Origin: Aradus depressus
Taxonomy: Eukaryota; Arthropoda; Insecta; Hemiptera; Aradidae
Direction: 5' to 3'
Assembly: GCA_963662175.1 (NCBI GenBank)
Contig: OY759215.1
Coordinates: 9,041,079 to 9,105,078, forward strand
Length of the DNA stretch: 64,000 nucleotides
Positions within the stretch are counted from its first letter, which is position 1. Every line of letters begins with the position of its first letter. Shown one piece after another: positions 32,275-42,751 of this stretch. Under the pieces are notes generated by a model, which worked only from the letters and a program-made list of their open reading frames with translations, made no database searches and was not told the DNA's origin. Made by a program: the position numbers and the translations under genes.

Positions 32275-35235
32275 TTAACAACTGACTAATGCTAGGTGCT
32301 TAAAAACGGAAACATGACAATTGCTTAGACAATAAAACAGACGAAGCATTGTATGAACTCTTTCTCCATACTTCATTCTCCATTGCCTTAAATAGAGGAA
32401 CTTATGCTTATAAAAAGGGATATTAGAAATATCATGAGGGAGCAGCTCATTTTTTATTTTACTCCTTTGCAATGTTTGACACACTATACAACCCGACACC
32501 AAATTTGCGACATCAGACGTTATCCCTGGCAATTAAAAAGAAACTTTTATCTGTTCGCTTAATTTTGGTTAAACCTAAATGAGTCTCATGCAAGAGACGC
32601 AGGATAAGTCGCCGCAACGCAACTGGAACAATCAACCTATTCTCTAAATATAATAAACCATTTACTTTACATATTTCATCACGAAATTTATAAAAATGAA
32701 CCACTTCGGGAGCCACAGTGGATTCTACCTTTGACGGCTAACCATTACAATAAAATTCAGTTATTTGTGAACGAGACGGATCTTGCTTGGTTTCAGCTAC
32801 AAATTTAGAATATTTTTCATCCGTAAAATTGATTGTGGCTCCTAAACAATGCACCCTCTCCAGCATAAATGGGTCATCACCAGGGTCAGATCTCACAATA
32901 TTACGAGATAAAAAATCAGCGATATACATGAACTTTTGGGGCAGATATTTTAACTCAAACTGATAGGGCAACAACTTCAGTCGAATTCGTTTTATTCGAT
33001 TATTAACGATCCTACTGATATCCTTTGTAACAATAGACGTCAGAGGCGAATGATCAGAAAACATTGTAACACTGGAATGACCGTAATATATATATATATA
33101 ATTTATATATTTATGGAACTTAGTGAACGCAAAAACAAGGGCAAGCATTTCCTTTTCAATCTGTGCATCATTGCATTCACAATCTATCAATGACCGACTA
33201 GCAAAGAGAATAGTTCTACATTCTTGAAACAGTGCACAACCAAGAGCATCTTTACTAGCATCAGCTTGAATTTCGACTTTTATAATAGGATCAAAAGAAC
33301 TCAATAATGTCGCATTGCCAAAAAGTTCCTTCAAATCAAAAAAAATTTTATCATGAAGCGAGGTCCATAACCATTCTGACACCTTTTTCAGCAACAGCCG
33401 GAAAGGGGACAACACCTGAGAAGTTTGGCAAGTGGTTGCGCAGAAAATTCACCATTCCCAACATTTTCTGCAATTTCTTGACATTATGTGGTACTTTTAA
33501 CTCACTAATAACACGGATCCGAATCCCATGTCCATTAAACAAAAACCCCAATAATTTAACCACTTTGTCGGGGTTGAATCTAATATTATTTTTTCAGGCC
33601 ACACCCATAACATTATTCACAATGCCCTGCAATTACTCCTCTGATTCTGCAGCGCACAGAATATCAACAAAGTAAACTGTGACACCTTGCAAATGGCCAA
33701 AATACTTGTTGGTTGAGGTTTTGAAAGCATTCAGGCAACACTGAATGAGTACATATGACTCGAAGCCTCATCCAAAGTCAATTGATGAAAACCCTGTTTT
33801 AAATCAGACAAAAGAATTTTTTATTGGCAAGCTTGACAGAAATATCCTCAATTGTTGGGATTTCATAATAATCTCTAATCAGATATTTATTTAATTGCTG
33901 GGGTCTATGCAAATTCGCAATGATGAGTCCTGCTTTTCCACTATGACAATATTATTGACCCATTCCCCTAGACTCTCAACCTTTGTAATGACTTTATTTT
34001 TGTTTATCAGTGTTTGTCTTAGTCTATCTTTAATTTTAAATGGTACTCGTCGAACAGAGCTTGATTTTGGAATAACACCCTCTTTTAATTCTAATGAACA
34101 CAAGTCTGGGAAGCAACCTAAACCCTTGAAGACATCTTTATTTCGCTTTAAAAATTTCGAGAAACCCAAATTTGTGGTTTGGATGTTATCAATTTTTTTA
34201 TTAAATTTAGTTCCAAACATGTTTGGAGTCTCAGAATTGGGCAACCTACACTTTGCTCAACAACTACAAATTCTGTTGAACAACATTTATTTTTATTACC
34301 AAACATTGGTTTCAGCACTAGTATCTAATTTAAACAAGATTAATTTTCCGTTAATTTCCATATTTTCCAACCATTTGCAACTTTTGTTTTTATTGATTTT
34401 AATAGAACCAATGCTAAAATCCTCAAATACCTCATTGTGATCAGAAACACCTACATTTTCAACTTTTTTACCGCCCCCACCGCACATTATGGTCCAATAC
34501 ACAATTTTCTGGCATTTATATATTTACACTTCTGGTCAAACGCGGGGCAACGATTCTTTGAGTGTTTCTGCCCACAACGCGTACAATCAATAAAAGTACT
34601 CTTATTGGCAGACTTATAAGGCGACTCCTTACTTGAAATAGGTTTATCAAAATAATTATTTACAGACTGATTGCTTCGCACCAGCTTGAAGACTTCTTGC
34701 TTCTCTTGCTCTTCCTGGCTGCCACTTCCACAGACGTACAGAACGTAAGGGTTTTACTCAACGATTGATCTTCACGTAGACGCTCACGGGTCGAAGTAGA
34801 ATTGATGCCCATAACAATTTATGACGAGAAGTTTATCTTCTTGTCTCTCTAACTCACAGGAAGAAATGAGAGACGTCAGTTCCGCATAGAAATGCTCAAA
34901 AGGTTCGTGTCTATTGAAGAACTTGAATACCTCCATTCTTTGGTTTTTTTTGGAATACAATGCTGGTCGAGGACGGCCAATATGGAATCCACAGTTTCTT
35001 TATCTCGGGCGGCCGTAGTAACGGACGTGTAAATCTTCAAGGCCTCGGACCCCATCAAATTCTTAAGTGCGACCTGAACTTCTCGAGGTTTATCAACAGT
35101 CTCTGTAACCAACAAGTAAATTTTAACTTCCTTTTTGAAAATACGAAAACTCTGGGCCACATTTCCGTTGGAAAGGTATAATATACACGGTTTATTGAAC
35201 TCCATCGCATCTGAATTATTATTATAGCACAACAC
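32275..35235 (-). pseudogene. Ty3/Gypsy Gag-Pol relic with multiple frameshifts
   Basis: Minus-strand pieces in order: Gag (35235-34876, AMEFNKPCILYLSNGNVAQS, ALKIYTS); zinc knuckle (34681-34487, CTRCGQKHSKNRCPAF); protease remnant (34502-34296, LDTSAETNVW, with DTS in place of DTG/DSG); reverse transcriptase start (34244-33891, SLRICIDPSN) and end (33563-33351, KKLQKMLGMVNFLRNHLPNF); RNase H (33415-32738, EIQADASKDALGCALFQE, MFSDHSPLTSI); and integrase zinc-binding region (32716-32275, LLHETHLGLTKIKR, CIVCQTLQRSK). Several shifts and the damaged protease make it inactive. The same 3' portion recurs upstream of D and E. Confidence 0.85.
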
Positions 35236-35306
35236 TTTTATGACCGATCAACCCGTTTCACTTCAACGAACTGCACTTAAAATTTCAATTGATTGCGCCA
35301 TTTTTC

Positions 35307-35455
35307 ATGTGACATTTTATTTAATAAAAGAAAACTGTTTTACCTATAATCACATTTATTAATAGAGTATTAATTATTACAACTCGTGGCATTATTAAAC
35401 AATAACAGAAGAACTAACTGCAACCTCCCTCCAGGTATCCTACAGTGTTGTCACC
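35307..35455 (-). repeat. Candidate 5' LTR of the Gypsy relic
   Basis: On the minus strand it starts TGACAACACTGTAGG and ends AAATGTCACA, with two AATAAA signals inside. A TGGCGCAATCAATTG primer-binding-like site (35286-35300) follows, resembling the tRNA-Ser type. No partner LTR is present to confirm the ends. Confidence 0.4.
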
Positions 35456-35489
35456 TTAATGCTATTGAATATTAAATAAATAATCCAAA

Positions 35490-35850
35490 CAATATCTGTA
35501 TCCAGAACCACATAAGAACGATATCTATTAACGGCCAAGAGGGGAGATGCTGCCGATGTAATAAAGTATTCAGTGAATGGAAACTTAATTGATTACAATT
35601 AATTCGGGCTGGAAAAGAGCATTATCGCTGATTTACCGAAGACATTTGCCCCCCCATTTTTACATAAATGCCTACCTTTACCTACGACATTCTAGCCTTT
35701 CAAAGATTAGAACGTTTTCTTTACTAAAAATTATATTCTTCAACAACTTTTTAGGGGTTTCGTTTGGGTGTTTTGTCGTAATAGAAGTAGGGTGAGGATT
35801 TCAATTTCTTCTGATGCTTTTAACGTTTTTTGTTTCCAAACCAACCTTTA
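35490..35850. repeat. Duplicated 3' flank of gene C, first part
   Basis: Matches 47460-48120 3' of gene D (GTATCCAGAACCACATAAGA, ACGATATCTATTAA). Non-coding; it marks the edge of a segmental duplication. Confidence 0.6.
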
Positions 35851-36703
35851 GCCAGGCCGTCCACTGAAACATGCCCAAACGATCCCCCAAAGTAGAAATT
35901 CATTGAACCGCTTCCATTGCGTCAGACTGTTCGGATGAGTTAGGCCGTGCACGGCCGATGCCTCAACAGATCCGAAATGAATGGGATTTTCCGGGCTTTT
36001 TTCTATAATCTTAATTGCTTTCTTTCAATCTTTCATTGAGTAATTATTTTTTATTTAATTTATATGTAAGTAAATACCTATGGATTGTGAGAAATGGGCA
36101 CAGTTCAGAATTGTTTTTCTTCATTCTCTGAACAAGGGCCGCCCATGTCATGAAATACGATTTGTTTTATACCTGCTATTATCTACTACTATATTTTAAA
36201 ACGTTCATTATAGAAGTAATAAAAAATTGAGGCAGTTGGTATTTATCTATTACTTACCTGATTGTCACAGCCAAGCGTTCTTCACGTGGAATCACTTCTC
36301 TAAAATTTGACCATTTTTCGAGTGATGGACGAATGGCGTTCAAAATATACTGAAACGTCCCTGCACTCATACGCTAGTATTCACAAAACTTTATCTCATG
36401 TTCCTGGAGCTGGCTATGTAAGTGATGAAACTCGCCTAATCGACTCCTTTCGAGTATCGAGTGTACCCAATATTTCTGCTTTTTTCCCCTCCGTCGGCTC
36501 ATCACGGATGTACTTTCCAACAAGATCATCTCATCCACTAAATCTATTTCAACGGGAAATTATAGAATCTAGAGCGAAAAACTACCAAACAAGAACCGGA
36601 GTCTGTGAGCACTACTGACGAAAACCGGCTCCAGTAGACGAACGTTCGGCCGTGTTGCCGGTCGTCCGTCCAACGGCCGAATACGGTTCCAATGGACGGC
36701 TAG
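35851..36703 (-). mobile_element. PIF/Harbinger-like relic with transposase N-terminus
   Basis: The ends CCGTCCACTGAAAC (left) and its inverted counterpart GGTTCCAATGGACGG (right) form short terminal inverted repeats. On the minus strand 36520-36257 reads LGEFHHLHSQLQEHEIKFCE, a stop, then MSAGTFQYILNAIRPSLE and REVIPREERLAVTIR. This is the conserved N-terminal part of Harbinger transposases, ending at a plausible GTAAGT donor. The DDE domain is missing. The duplicated flank 3' of gene D (near 48120) lacks this insertion. Confidence 0.7.
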
Positions 36704-37337
36704 CCTCAGAGTAACACCAAGACCGCCCAATCTACTTCTTAGGTTCCTTCCACTTCCAAATGCTAAAATCCAAAGAACCAAACTATCTTCACCAAATGTT
36801 CTAATTTAAATCCTTCGTCCACCAGAGACACACCAGATCCCGTCCTTCGGACCTCTTCATTTCCTCTCATCGCTTCTCAGCCTTCCACAACTCGTCCCTT
36901 ATTCAAGCCTCCTCCTCCTTGCCTCCCCACGTCCGTCACTCACCTTCAGTGGCTTCCTTCAAATCCTCTCTGTTCCAATTCCTCTTCGATCTACAATTCT
37001 CTGATTAGCCTTTCATCCCTTTGCTTTGTTTATTCCTACATTTACCATAAATTCTTACTTTCTCTGTATTTCGTTTAATTATTCATTCACTTAATTTTGT
37101 TATTACATATGTTTCTCTTAAACCAATAGTATTTAAACCGACAGGACATCCTCCCCTCTCTTATATTTTTTATGTATCTCCTTTTCGTGTTTGTACTATA
37201 TATTTATTTCCCATTTAATTAAAATGTTTATTTAATTATTTATTTATCTATTTATATGTATATTAATCATTGTATGGCATTCCACACAGTAGCAGTAAAT
37301 AAGGTAATTTCGTTTGTTTTTCTTCTTAGAACTAACT
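36704..37337. repeat. Duplicated 3' flank of gene C, second part
   Basis: Near-identical to 48140-48745 3' of gene D; part of it is inverted 3' of gene B (26588-26745). No gene. Confidence 0.65.
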
Positions 37338-37420
37338 GATAACACTGATCGACAAGGGTAAAGTTTCTTATAAGAAAATACGTTTTTCTGGAGGACTTTA
37401 ATGTGGGAAATTCAAATTAT
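37338..37420. repeat. Left member of an inverted repeat pair around gene C
   Basis: GATAACACTGATCGACAAGG... through TGTGGGAAATTCAAAT matches, in reverse, 46977-47065 at about 80% by eye. The pair brackets 9.6 kb including gene C and the Jockey LINE. Confidence 0.6.
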
Positions 37421-37789
37421 AATTTATTTTTATTTATTTATTTTTTTTTGACGATCATGCATTTATTCTTTGGGGACCTTTGTCCTAGAAAAAAATTTCT
37501 TATAATTTCATATTTCATTGCAAAGCTATATTCTAACTCGGGATTTCCTTAAAAAGCCTGCAAGATTCATGGATATACGAGTAGCCGTATTACAAACTAA
37601 TAGACAACTTGTATATGACTACATATTATATATATATATTATTATAATTATATATTTCCTAAATGGTGCAATATAATTGTTGTGGTTGTGGTAAATATAA
37701 CAAAACATTCATAAAACAAAACGTGTATTGCCATTTATATCTTATACATTATAGTTTTAGTGAGCGAATTCATTGGGTTATCAGTGAGT

Positions 37790-39750
37790 TTAAACTTTCG
37801 GGATTCCAGCTGTAATTTGTTCTTCAAATCGACATTCATCTTTACCTCGGAGAATCTTAAAAAAACCATCTTGGCCCCAATGAGTATTCCAGGAGTTAGC
37901 GACCAGCCAGTATGGAGTGTCACTTTCCACGCCCCAGCCAATGATTCGTACAGCATGGGCGCCAAGATAAGGTCCAGAAACATGATGATATACACCTGGG
38001 AAAATACTCAAATCAATATCTTCATAAGTAAACATCTGGAGATGAAAGTTGAAAGGAAAAACCCAGGACCGTTAAATGACTGAAAACTGGGAATGAGGCG
38101 TTGGTTGATAGTGGCTCTGGACATGGGGAGATGGAAGGAGTACTTTGAGAAAGCTCGGACTCTTGCTGAATAGAAGTGTAGGAGGACAGAGAGCGAGTTA
38201 GAGACTCTTGATGGTCTGTTGCCCCAAGGACAGGAAAATTTTAGAATTTTCTTTTTTTTCTAATATTAATAATCAGAATTACTTCCTTATAAAAACATAC
38301 CAGATTTATACGTAAAGAAGTCTTCGTAGACGAGGAAAACAGCCTCCACCGGGCCGCTAGTTACCATTTCTTTTTGAATTTCCTTTTCACTTCGGAGCGA
38401 ATATCCTTTTTTAACTGTTAACATAAATAATACCATTTATATAATCTTTAACCTAAAATAAAATGAATGAGGCTTGAAAGGTGGAATACTCGGAATTTAG
38501 TTGTCCTGTAGTAAATAATTGATGTTCATACATGTATTATAGTGTGAATTGTAGTCGTATATAATTTTTGTACCGTACATTACATTATAATTTATATACA
38601 TATATGAGGAATTGTTTCGCTTAACGAATGTTTCGCGTTTCGAGTAAGATTCTGAAAGGAATTATGCTCGCTGAGCGCGGTTCCACTGTACATATATATA
38701 TACAGATATACAAAAACATACCAGATATGTAAAGAAGTCTTCGTAGACAAGGTAAACAGCCTCCACCGGCCTTTATTATATATATGTATATATATATAGA
38801 ATAATGCATGCCAATTAGATACCTTTATGGTGATCCTGGTCGAATGGAGTCTTGTATGAAGGATTGGTGCATTTCTTCTCGCATTTGGGAGTGTCACTCA
38901 TGGGAAGAGATGAACAGGATGGTAAGATTCCGTTGATGTGATGTTCACACGCTTGGATCTCGTACGGTTGGCAACCCTACATAACAGAGCAATAGTATTA
39001 GGTTAGATGGGTAGGTATCTTGTCTCAATCTTAATGAGATCGATACGCACAATGTTTGACTTGTATCCACCTCCAGTGACGACACCATTCGTCTCAAAAA
39101 ATTTCCAAGCAGCTGAAGGATAGCCTCCTTTACACCCATAGCCGCAACTTCTGCAGCAGCCAAGCAATTCTTCGTCAGAAATGGGGTCGGTAAATGTACC
39201 TTTGGTTTCAATGCACATCCGGTCTGAGAAAGCAGACGTTGCAGCTACCGCCTGAAATTACATATTTTACTATTTAAACTGCCCCAACTAAGTATAAAGT
39301 CAAGTGCAGTGTTAGCTATATGTAAGGTTACCCAGCAGGATCCACAGTTGCCCTGGTCTCGGATCTGACGGATGGTCGGACAATTAGGCCACTGTTTCCT
39401 AGAATCAAACTCTTCTGGGATGAGGAAGTCTGACAGTTCATGTTCCTTTCTTAAAGGCAGTCTAATGCCACCTTCCTTAACTCCAAGGAGACCCTTAAGG
39501 TACGAATAGGTCGTATCTGGAGCAAAATTACGTCCTGCCTTCAAACACAATAAGGAACAAATTATATTATAATCAGTATGAAATAAAAATAGAAGTAATT
39601 ACTAATAAGAAGCCAAGGTTGACAATTACTTACTTTCCATAAAGCATTAGCAGAATTTACTTCATTGATTATTCGTTCTTGATCATAAATGTCTGGAATG
39701 TTTGCAGCGTTCGCCGCTGCAATTATTAAACTAATCAAGAGCAATTTCAT
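37790..39750 (-). CDS. Cathepsin B-like cysteine protease, copy C (intact, 332 aa)
   Basis: Exons are 39751-39634, 39538-39332, 39251-39051, 38976-38823, 38414-38301 and 37995-37790. They splice to 332 residues. Signal peptide is [15 protein letters not shown]. Cys107 is in GNCGSCW, His278 in [11 protein letters not shown] and Asn298 in [10 protein letters not shown]; the loop has CEHH. Differences from A and B: the loop sequon is lost ([10 protein letters not shown] instead of [10 protein letters not shown]), the end of exon 7 reads DECRFEEQ, and the exon 4 donor is the weaker GTGCGT. It is the most compact copy, with a single roughly 150-bp unit in intron 6. Intron 5 holds a mariner-type terminus and a truncated duplicate of exon 6. 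Confidence 0.9.
38722..38771 (-). pseudogene. Truncated duplicate of exon 6 in intron 5 of copy C
   Basis: Minus strand GGTGGAGGCTGTTTACC...TACGAAGACTTC ends CATATCTG|GTATGT, so the 3' half and splice donor of exon 6 are kept while the 5' half and acceptor are gone. Equivalent pieces lie in D (53210-53254) and E (61953-62000), and a shorter one in B near 28770. Confidence 0.75.
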
Positions 39751-39933
39751 TCTGAAAGAATTCGTTAGTGAAATTAACATTATAATAAACAAGTTCATGC
39801 AAATGCAATACAATATTTAATATGTTCACTATTTATGCTGCACTGCAGGGTTAAATTGCTACATAATGTCTTCCCTGGAATCTGGCTTGTGAGACAGTTT
39901 ATTATTTAGTTTATAACTATAACAATATCTTAC

Positions 39934-39987
39934 CTGAGTGTTGATCCGCAGACTGAACATGGATTAACTGGCGGCAGCTCTTTTATA
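39934..39987 (-). promoter_or_regulatory. Core promoter and exon 1, copy C
   Basis: TATAAAAG at 39980-39987, initiator TCAGT with predicted start 39954, 21-nt exon 1 to 39934, donor CAG|GTAAG. Intron 1 is only about 180 nt here, against 350-1280 nt in the other copies. Confidence 0.7.
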
Positions 39988-40369
39988 TCCAGTGGGCTTA
40001 CTAATCTGGACACTTCATTCGTATATATAAATAACTTCTTTTGATAGATCGGAAAAGTACTCCTGTCATATCTAAATGATGGATTATTTTTTTTTTTTAC
40101 TTTTTCAGAAATATTATGGCAAATAACTGTGACGTAGTGAGTGACCAGAAATTTTAATTCGTCCGCCCCTTCCCCTGCATGTTTATTGATTTGACTGGTA
40201 ATCCGTAAATTGGAACTCTATAATATAATACTGAATATCAGTAGAATATTGGTTTGTAAATAATTATAAAAACTAGGGTAACGCGGATCACTTTTGAAAA
40301 TATTTTTAAATTGTATAATTTCATATGATAGACTGCATCGGACTTAACTACCGGTCGTTGCTACTTCCA

Positions 40370-40840
40370 TAAAGCTTTAGCAGAATTTACTTCATTGATT
40401 AGTCGTTCTTGATCATTAACACTCCGGTAGTCGCGCCCCCTTCTGTCGCAAAAGTAGTCGCGCTGAATCTGTCAGATCGCTTTATAATTTTTGCAGTATC
40501 ATAAGTTTTAATAGTTGTAGATTGGAATGGAATTAAGAAAAATAATAGTAAACATGAAAAAAATGTTTATTTGAAAGTTATTATTCTTTAAAAAAAATAA
40601 GAGTAGAACAAAAAAATATATATATGTGGAACAATCAGAATAAATTATAGGAAATATGGCACCATACTGAACAAACAGGTGGTCTGCTCATAGAGAGATA
40701 GATGGAGCAGCGCGGCTCTCTACCTAAACACCCTCTAGTAGTAACGTGTTGAAACTCTCAGCGATCTCTGAGATCAGGCGCGACTACCGGAGTGTTAAAG
40801 TCAGGAATGTTTGCAGCATTCGTCGTTATTAAGAAAAATT
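40370..40840 (-). pseudogene. Relic of cathepsin exon 2 split by a MITE
   Basis: 40370-40419 matches the exon 2 end (TCCATAAAGC, GCAGAATTTACTTCATTGAT) and 40799-40835 matches its middle (GTCAGGAATGTTTGCAGC). The two halves are separated by a 375-bp TTAA element. No other exons are nearby, so this is a stray gene piece 5' of copy C. Confidence 0.75.
40420..40794. mobile_element. 375-bp MITE with 18-bp TIRs and TTAA target duplication
   Basis: Starts CACTCCGGTAGTCGCGCC and ends GGCGCGACTACCGGAGTG, a perfect inverted pair. TTAA flanks both ends (40416-40419 and 40795-40798). TTAA targeting points to a piggyBac-type mover. There is no coding content. Confidence 0.85.
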
Positions 40841-40935
40841 TTAGACAGTATAAAACAAAAGCATGAAGGAGCCCATGACTTATTTAAGATTAGAAAATAT
40901 GAAAAAAATCATCTTTTACCCAGGAATTTAAAAGG

Positions 40936-42231
40936 CTAATTTTTTTCTCTTATGTTCAATTTTGCAGTCTCGAATAATGTTCCAGCAGTAGTCAGCAAGC
41001 ATTGCAGGCATCCATTTCCTTTCATACCGCTTTTCCATGGTAATTATATCTTTATGGAACCTTTCACCATGTTCGTCGGAGACATCACTGCAGTTTTCAG
41101 GAAAATAATGTAGATGTGAGTCCAGGAAATGCACTTTTAAAGACATGTTACATCCTAAATCTCTATATGTATTTATAATTTCTTGAACCAGTTGTTCGTA
41201 GTTGTTAGCTCGTTTTCTTCCCAGAAAGTTGTGTGTTACATTCTTGAAACAAGACCACACGCTCTTCTCTCTTTTGGTGTAAGGCATTATTCAAAATGTG
41301 AATTCTGAAGTTCACTAATTTGGGGTGCCACAAACACGCCCTCATTTATTTTTGCTCCAGAAAGTCGAGGAAATTTTTTCGAAAGGTAAATAAAGTCTCT
41401 TCCATGGCCTTAACATATTGTTTCATAAGGTCAAGCTTGATATGAAGAGGGGGCAGCAGAACATCTCCACTGGCTACCAATTTCTCATTCGTTACGTTTC
41501 TTTCTGCAACTTTCCACTTACGTTGAGGCCAAATCTTTCTTACATAATGGGGTTTCCTGTAACGACTGTCCCACTCGCTCAGAAAACATCCATATTTGGT
41601 GTAGCCTTGTTGCATACCCAATATCAAGGCAACTTTTTTGAAATCATCACATATTTTCCACGTATGTTCGCTATATTTGATTAATTAGGCCTAAATCACG
41701 AGCTAAGTCGTTAAGATATGCTTGAGTCGAAGAGCTTGCGGACTGGTATGATGGGTCATCCTTTTCAGGAGATGTCAATTCTTCACTCACACTTTCTGCA
41801 CTATCTCTTTCACTGTCTTCTTTTGTTGGTCTTTTAGGTACTGGAAGAGTTTCGGAGTGTGGGATTGGTCTGATGGCAGAAGGCAAATTGGGGTACACTA
41901 TGTGGCTCTTAGATTTCCGATTCGTAAAACCATGAACATTAATCAAACAAAAGTAACGTCTGAAATGTGGTTCTTTTGTTCTCTCCATACCATTGGTACT
42001 GCAAACAATGTGTAATTACCTCTACCTTTCCACCAGTTTATCAGTTTAACATAGCAATTTGCGCAACAAATATGTGGTGCCCAGTCCTAATGCTGATCCC
42101 CTAGTCCTATTCCAAAATAATGCCCTCTTGACAATGGGTGAAATTTTCTTTCCATGCCTAGCAAACGTGAACTCTCCGCAGATGTAGCAGAAGTTGTCAA
42201 GAGTATTTTTGCAGGTTCTGCGATTAAGCAT
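40936..42231 (-). pseudogene. Multi-copy arthropod protein family, near-complete but deleted copy
   Basis: The minus-strand reading starts MLNRRTCKNTLDNFCYICGE. It continues (after shifts) DWAPHICC, NWWKGRGNYTLFAVPMVW, LPSAIRPIPHSETLPVPKRP, DLARDLGLI, then a gap, GYTKYGCFLSEWDSRYRKPH, LLPPLHIKLDLMKQYVKAME, and finally ENCSDVSDEHGERFHKDI and MLADYCWNIIRD. I know this order of motifs from an abundant uncharacterised arthropod family that behaves like a transposable-element gene. The central block between DLARDLGLI and GYTKYG is missing. Function unknown; the zinc-ligand-like cysteines at the N-terminus suggest nucleic acid binding. Confidence 0.65.
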
Positions 42232-42239
42232 TTTCTAGA

Positions 42240-42650
42240 AGAGATACATAAACATGTGAAATTACTGCTATGAGTTGAATTGTGCATATAAAAGACAATA
42301 CATATTGTAAACAAACATTACTCACTTCATCTAACAAAAATGCCAGGTTAAACTTAAGATTTCACTGTCTCTCTCTCTACGTTAGAATCTGACTTCCAGT
42401 TTACGTCTGTGGTTGAAGAGATTTCAGTAAAAGAGAAATATGGAAAGTTTTACATATATTATATGCTACAGGTGTCAGAATAATATACTGTAGTTAAAAC
42501 ATAAATATAGTATGTGTATTTACTCACATGATATGGAAGGTCTCTACCATCTACATTTGCTAGTTTAACACGCTATAAAATTCAATTTTAAAGTTTAACA
42601 ATAACTTGATTTTTAACTAACATAAATCTATTTGCAACGGGATGTCTACT
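42240..42650. other. Non-coding AT-rich stretch
   Basis: Between the multi-copy family relic and the 3' end of the Jockey LINE. No recognisable feature. Confidence 0.5.
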
Positions 42651-42751
42651 CTTGAATACGAAAAACAAAAAAAAAAAAAATTTATTTATTGGCTCAGCAC
42701 ACTTAGTGCTCTACACATTAAAAGAGAAACAAATCATATTATATACAAGGT

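Noticed and set aside
33307..34440. Plus-strand frames of 122 and 181 codons
   Set aside because: They lie antisense to the Gypsy reverse transcriptase/RNase H region, which has clear motifs on the minus strand.
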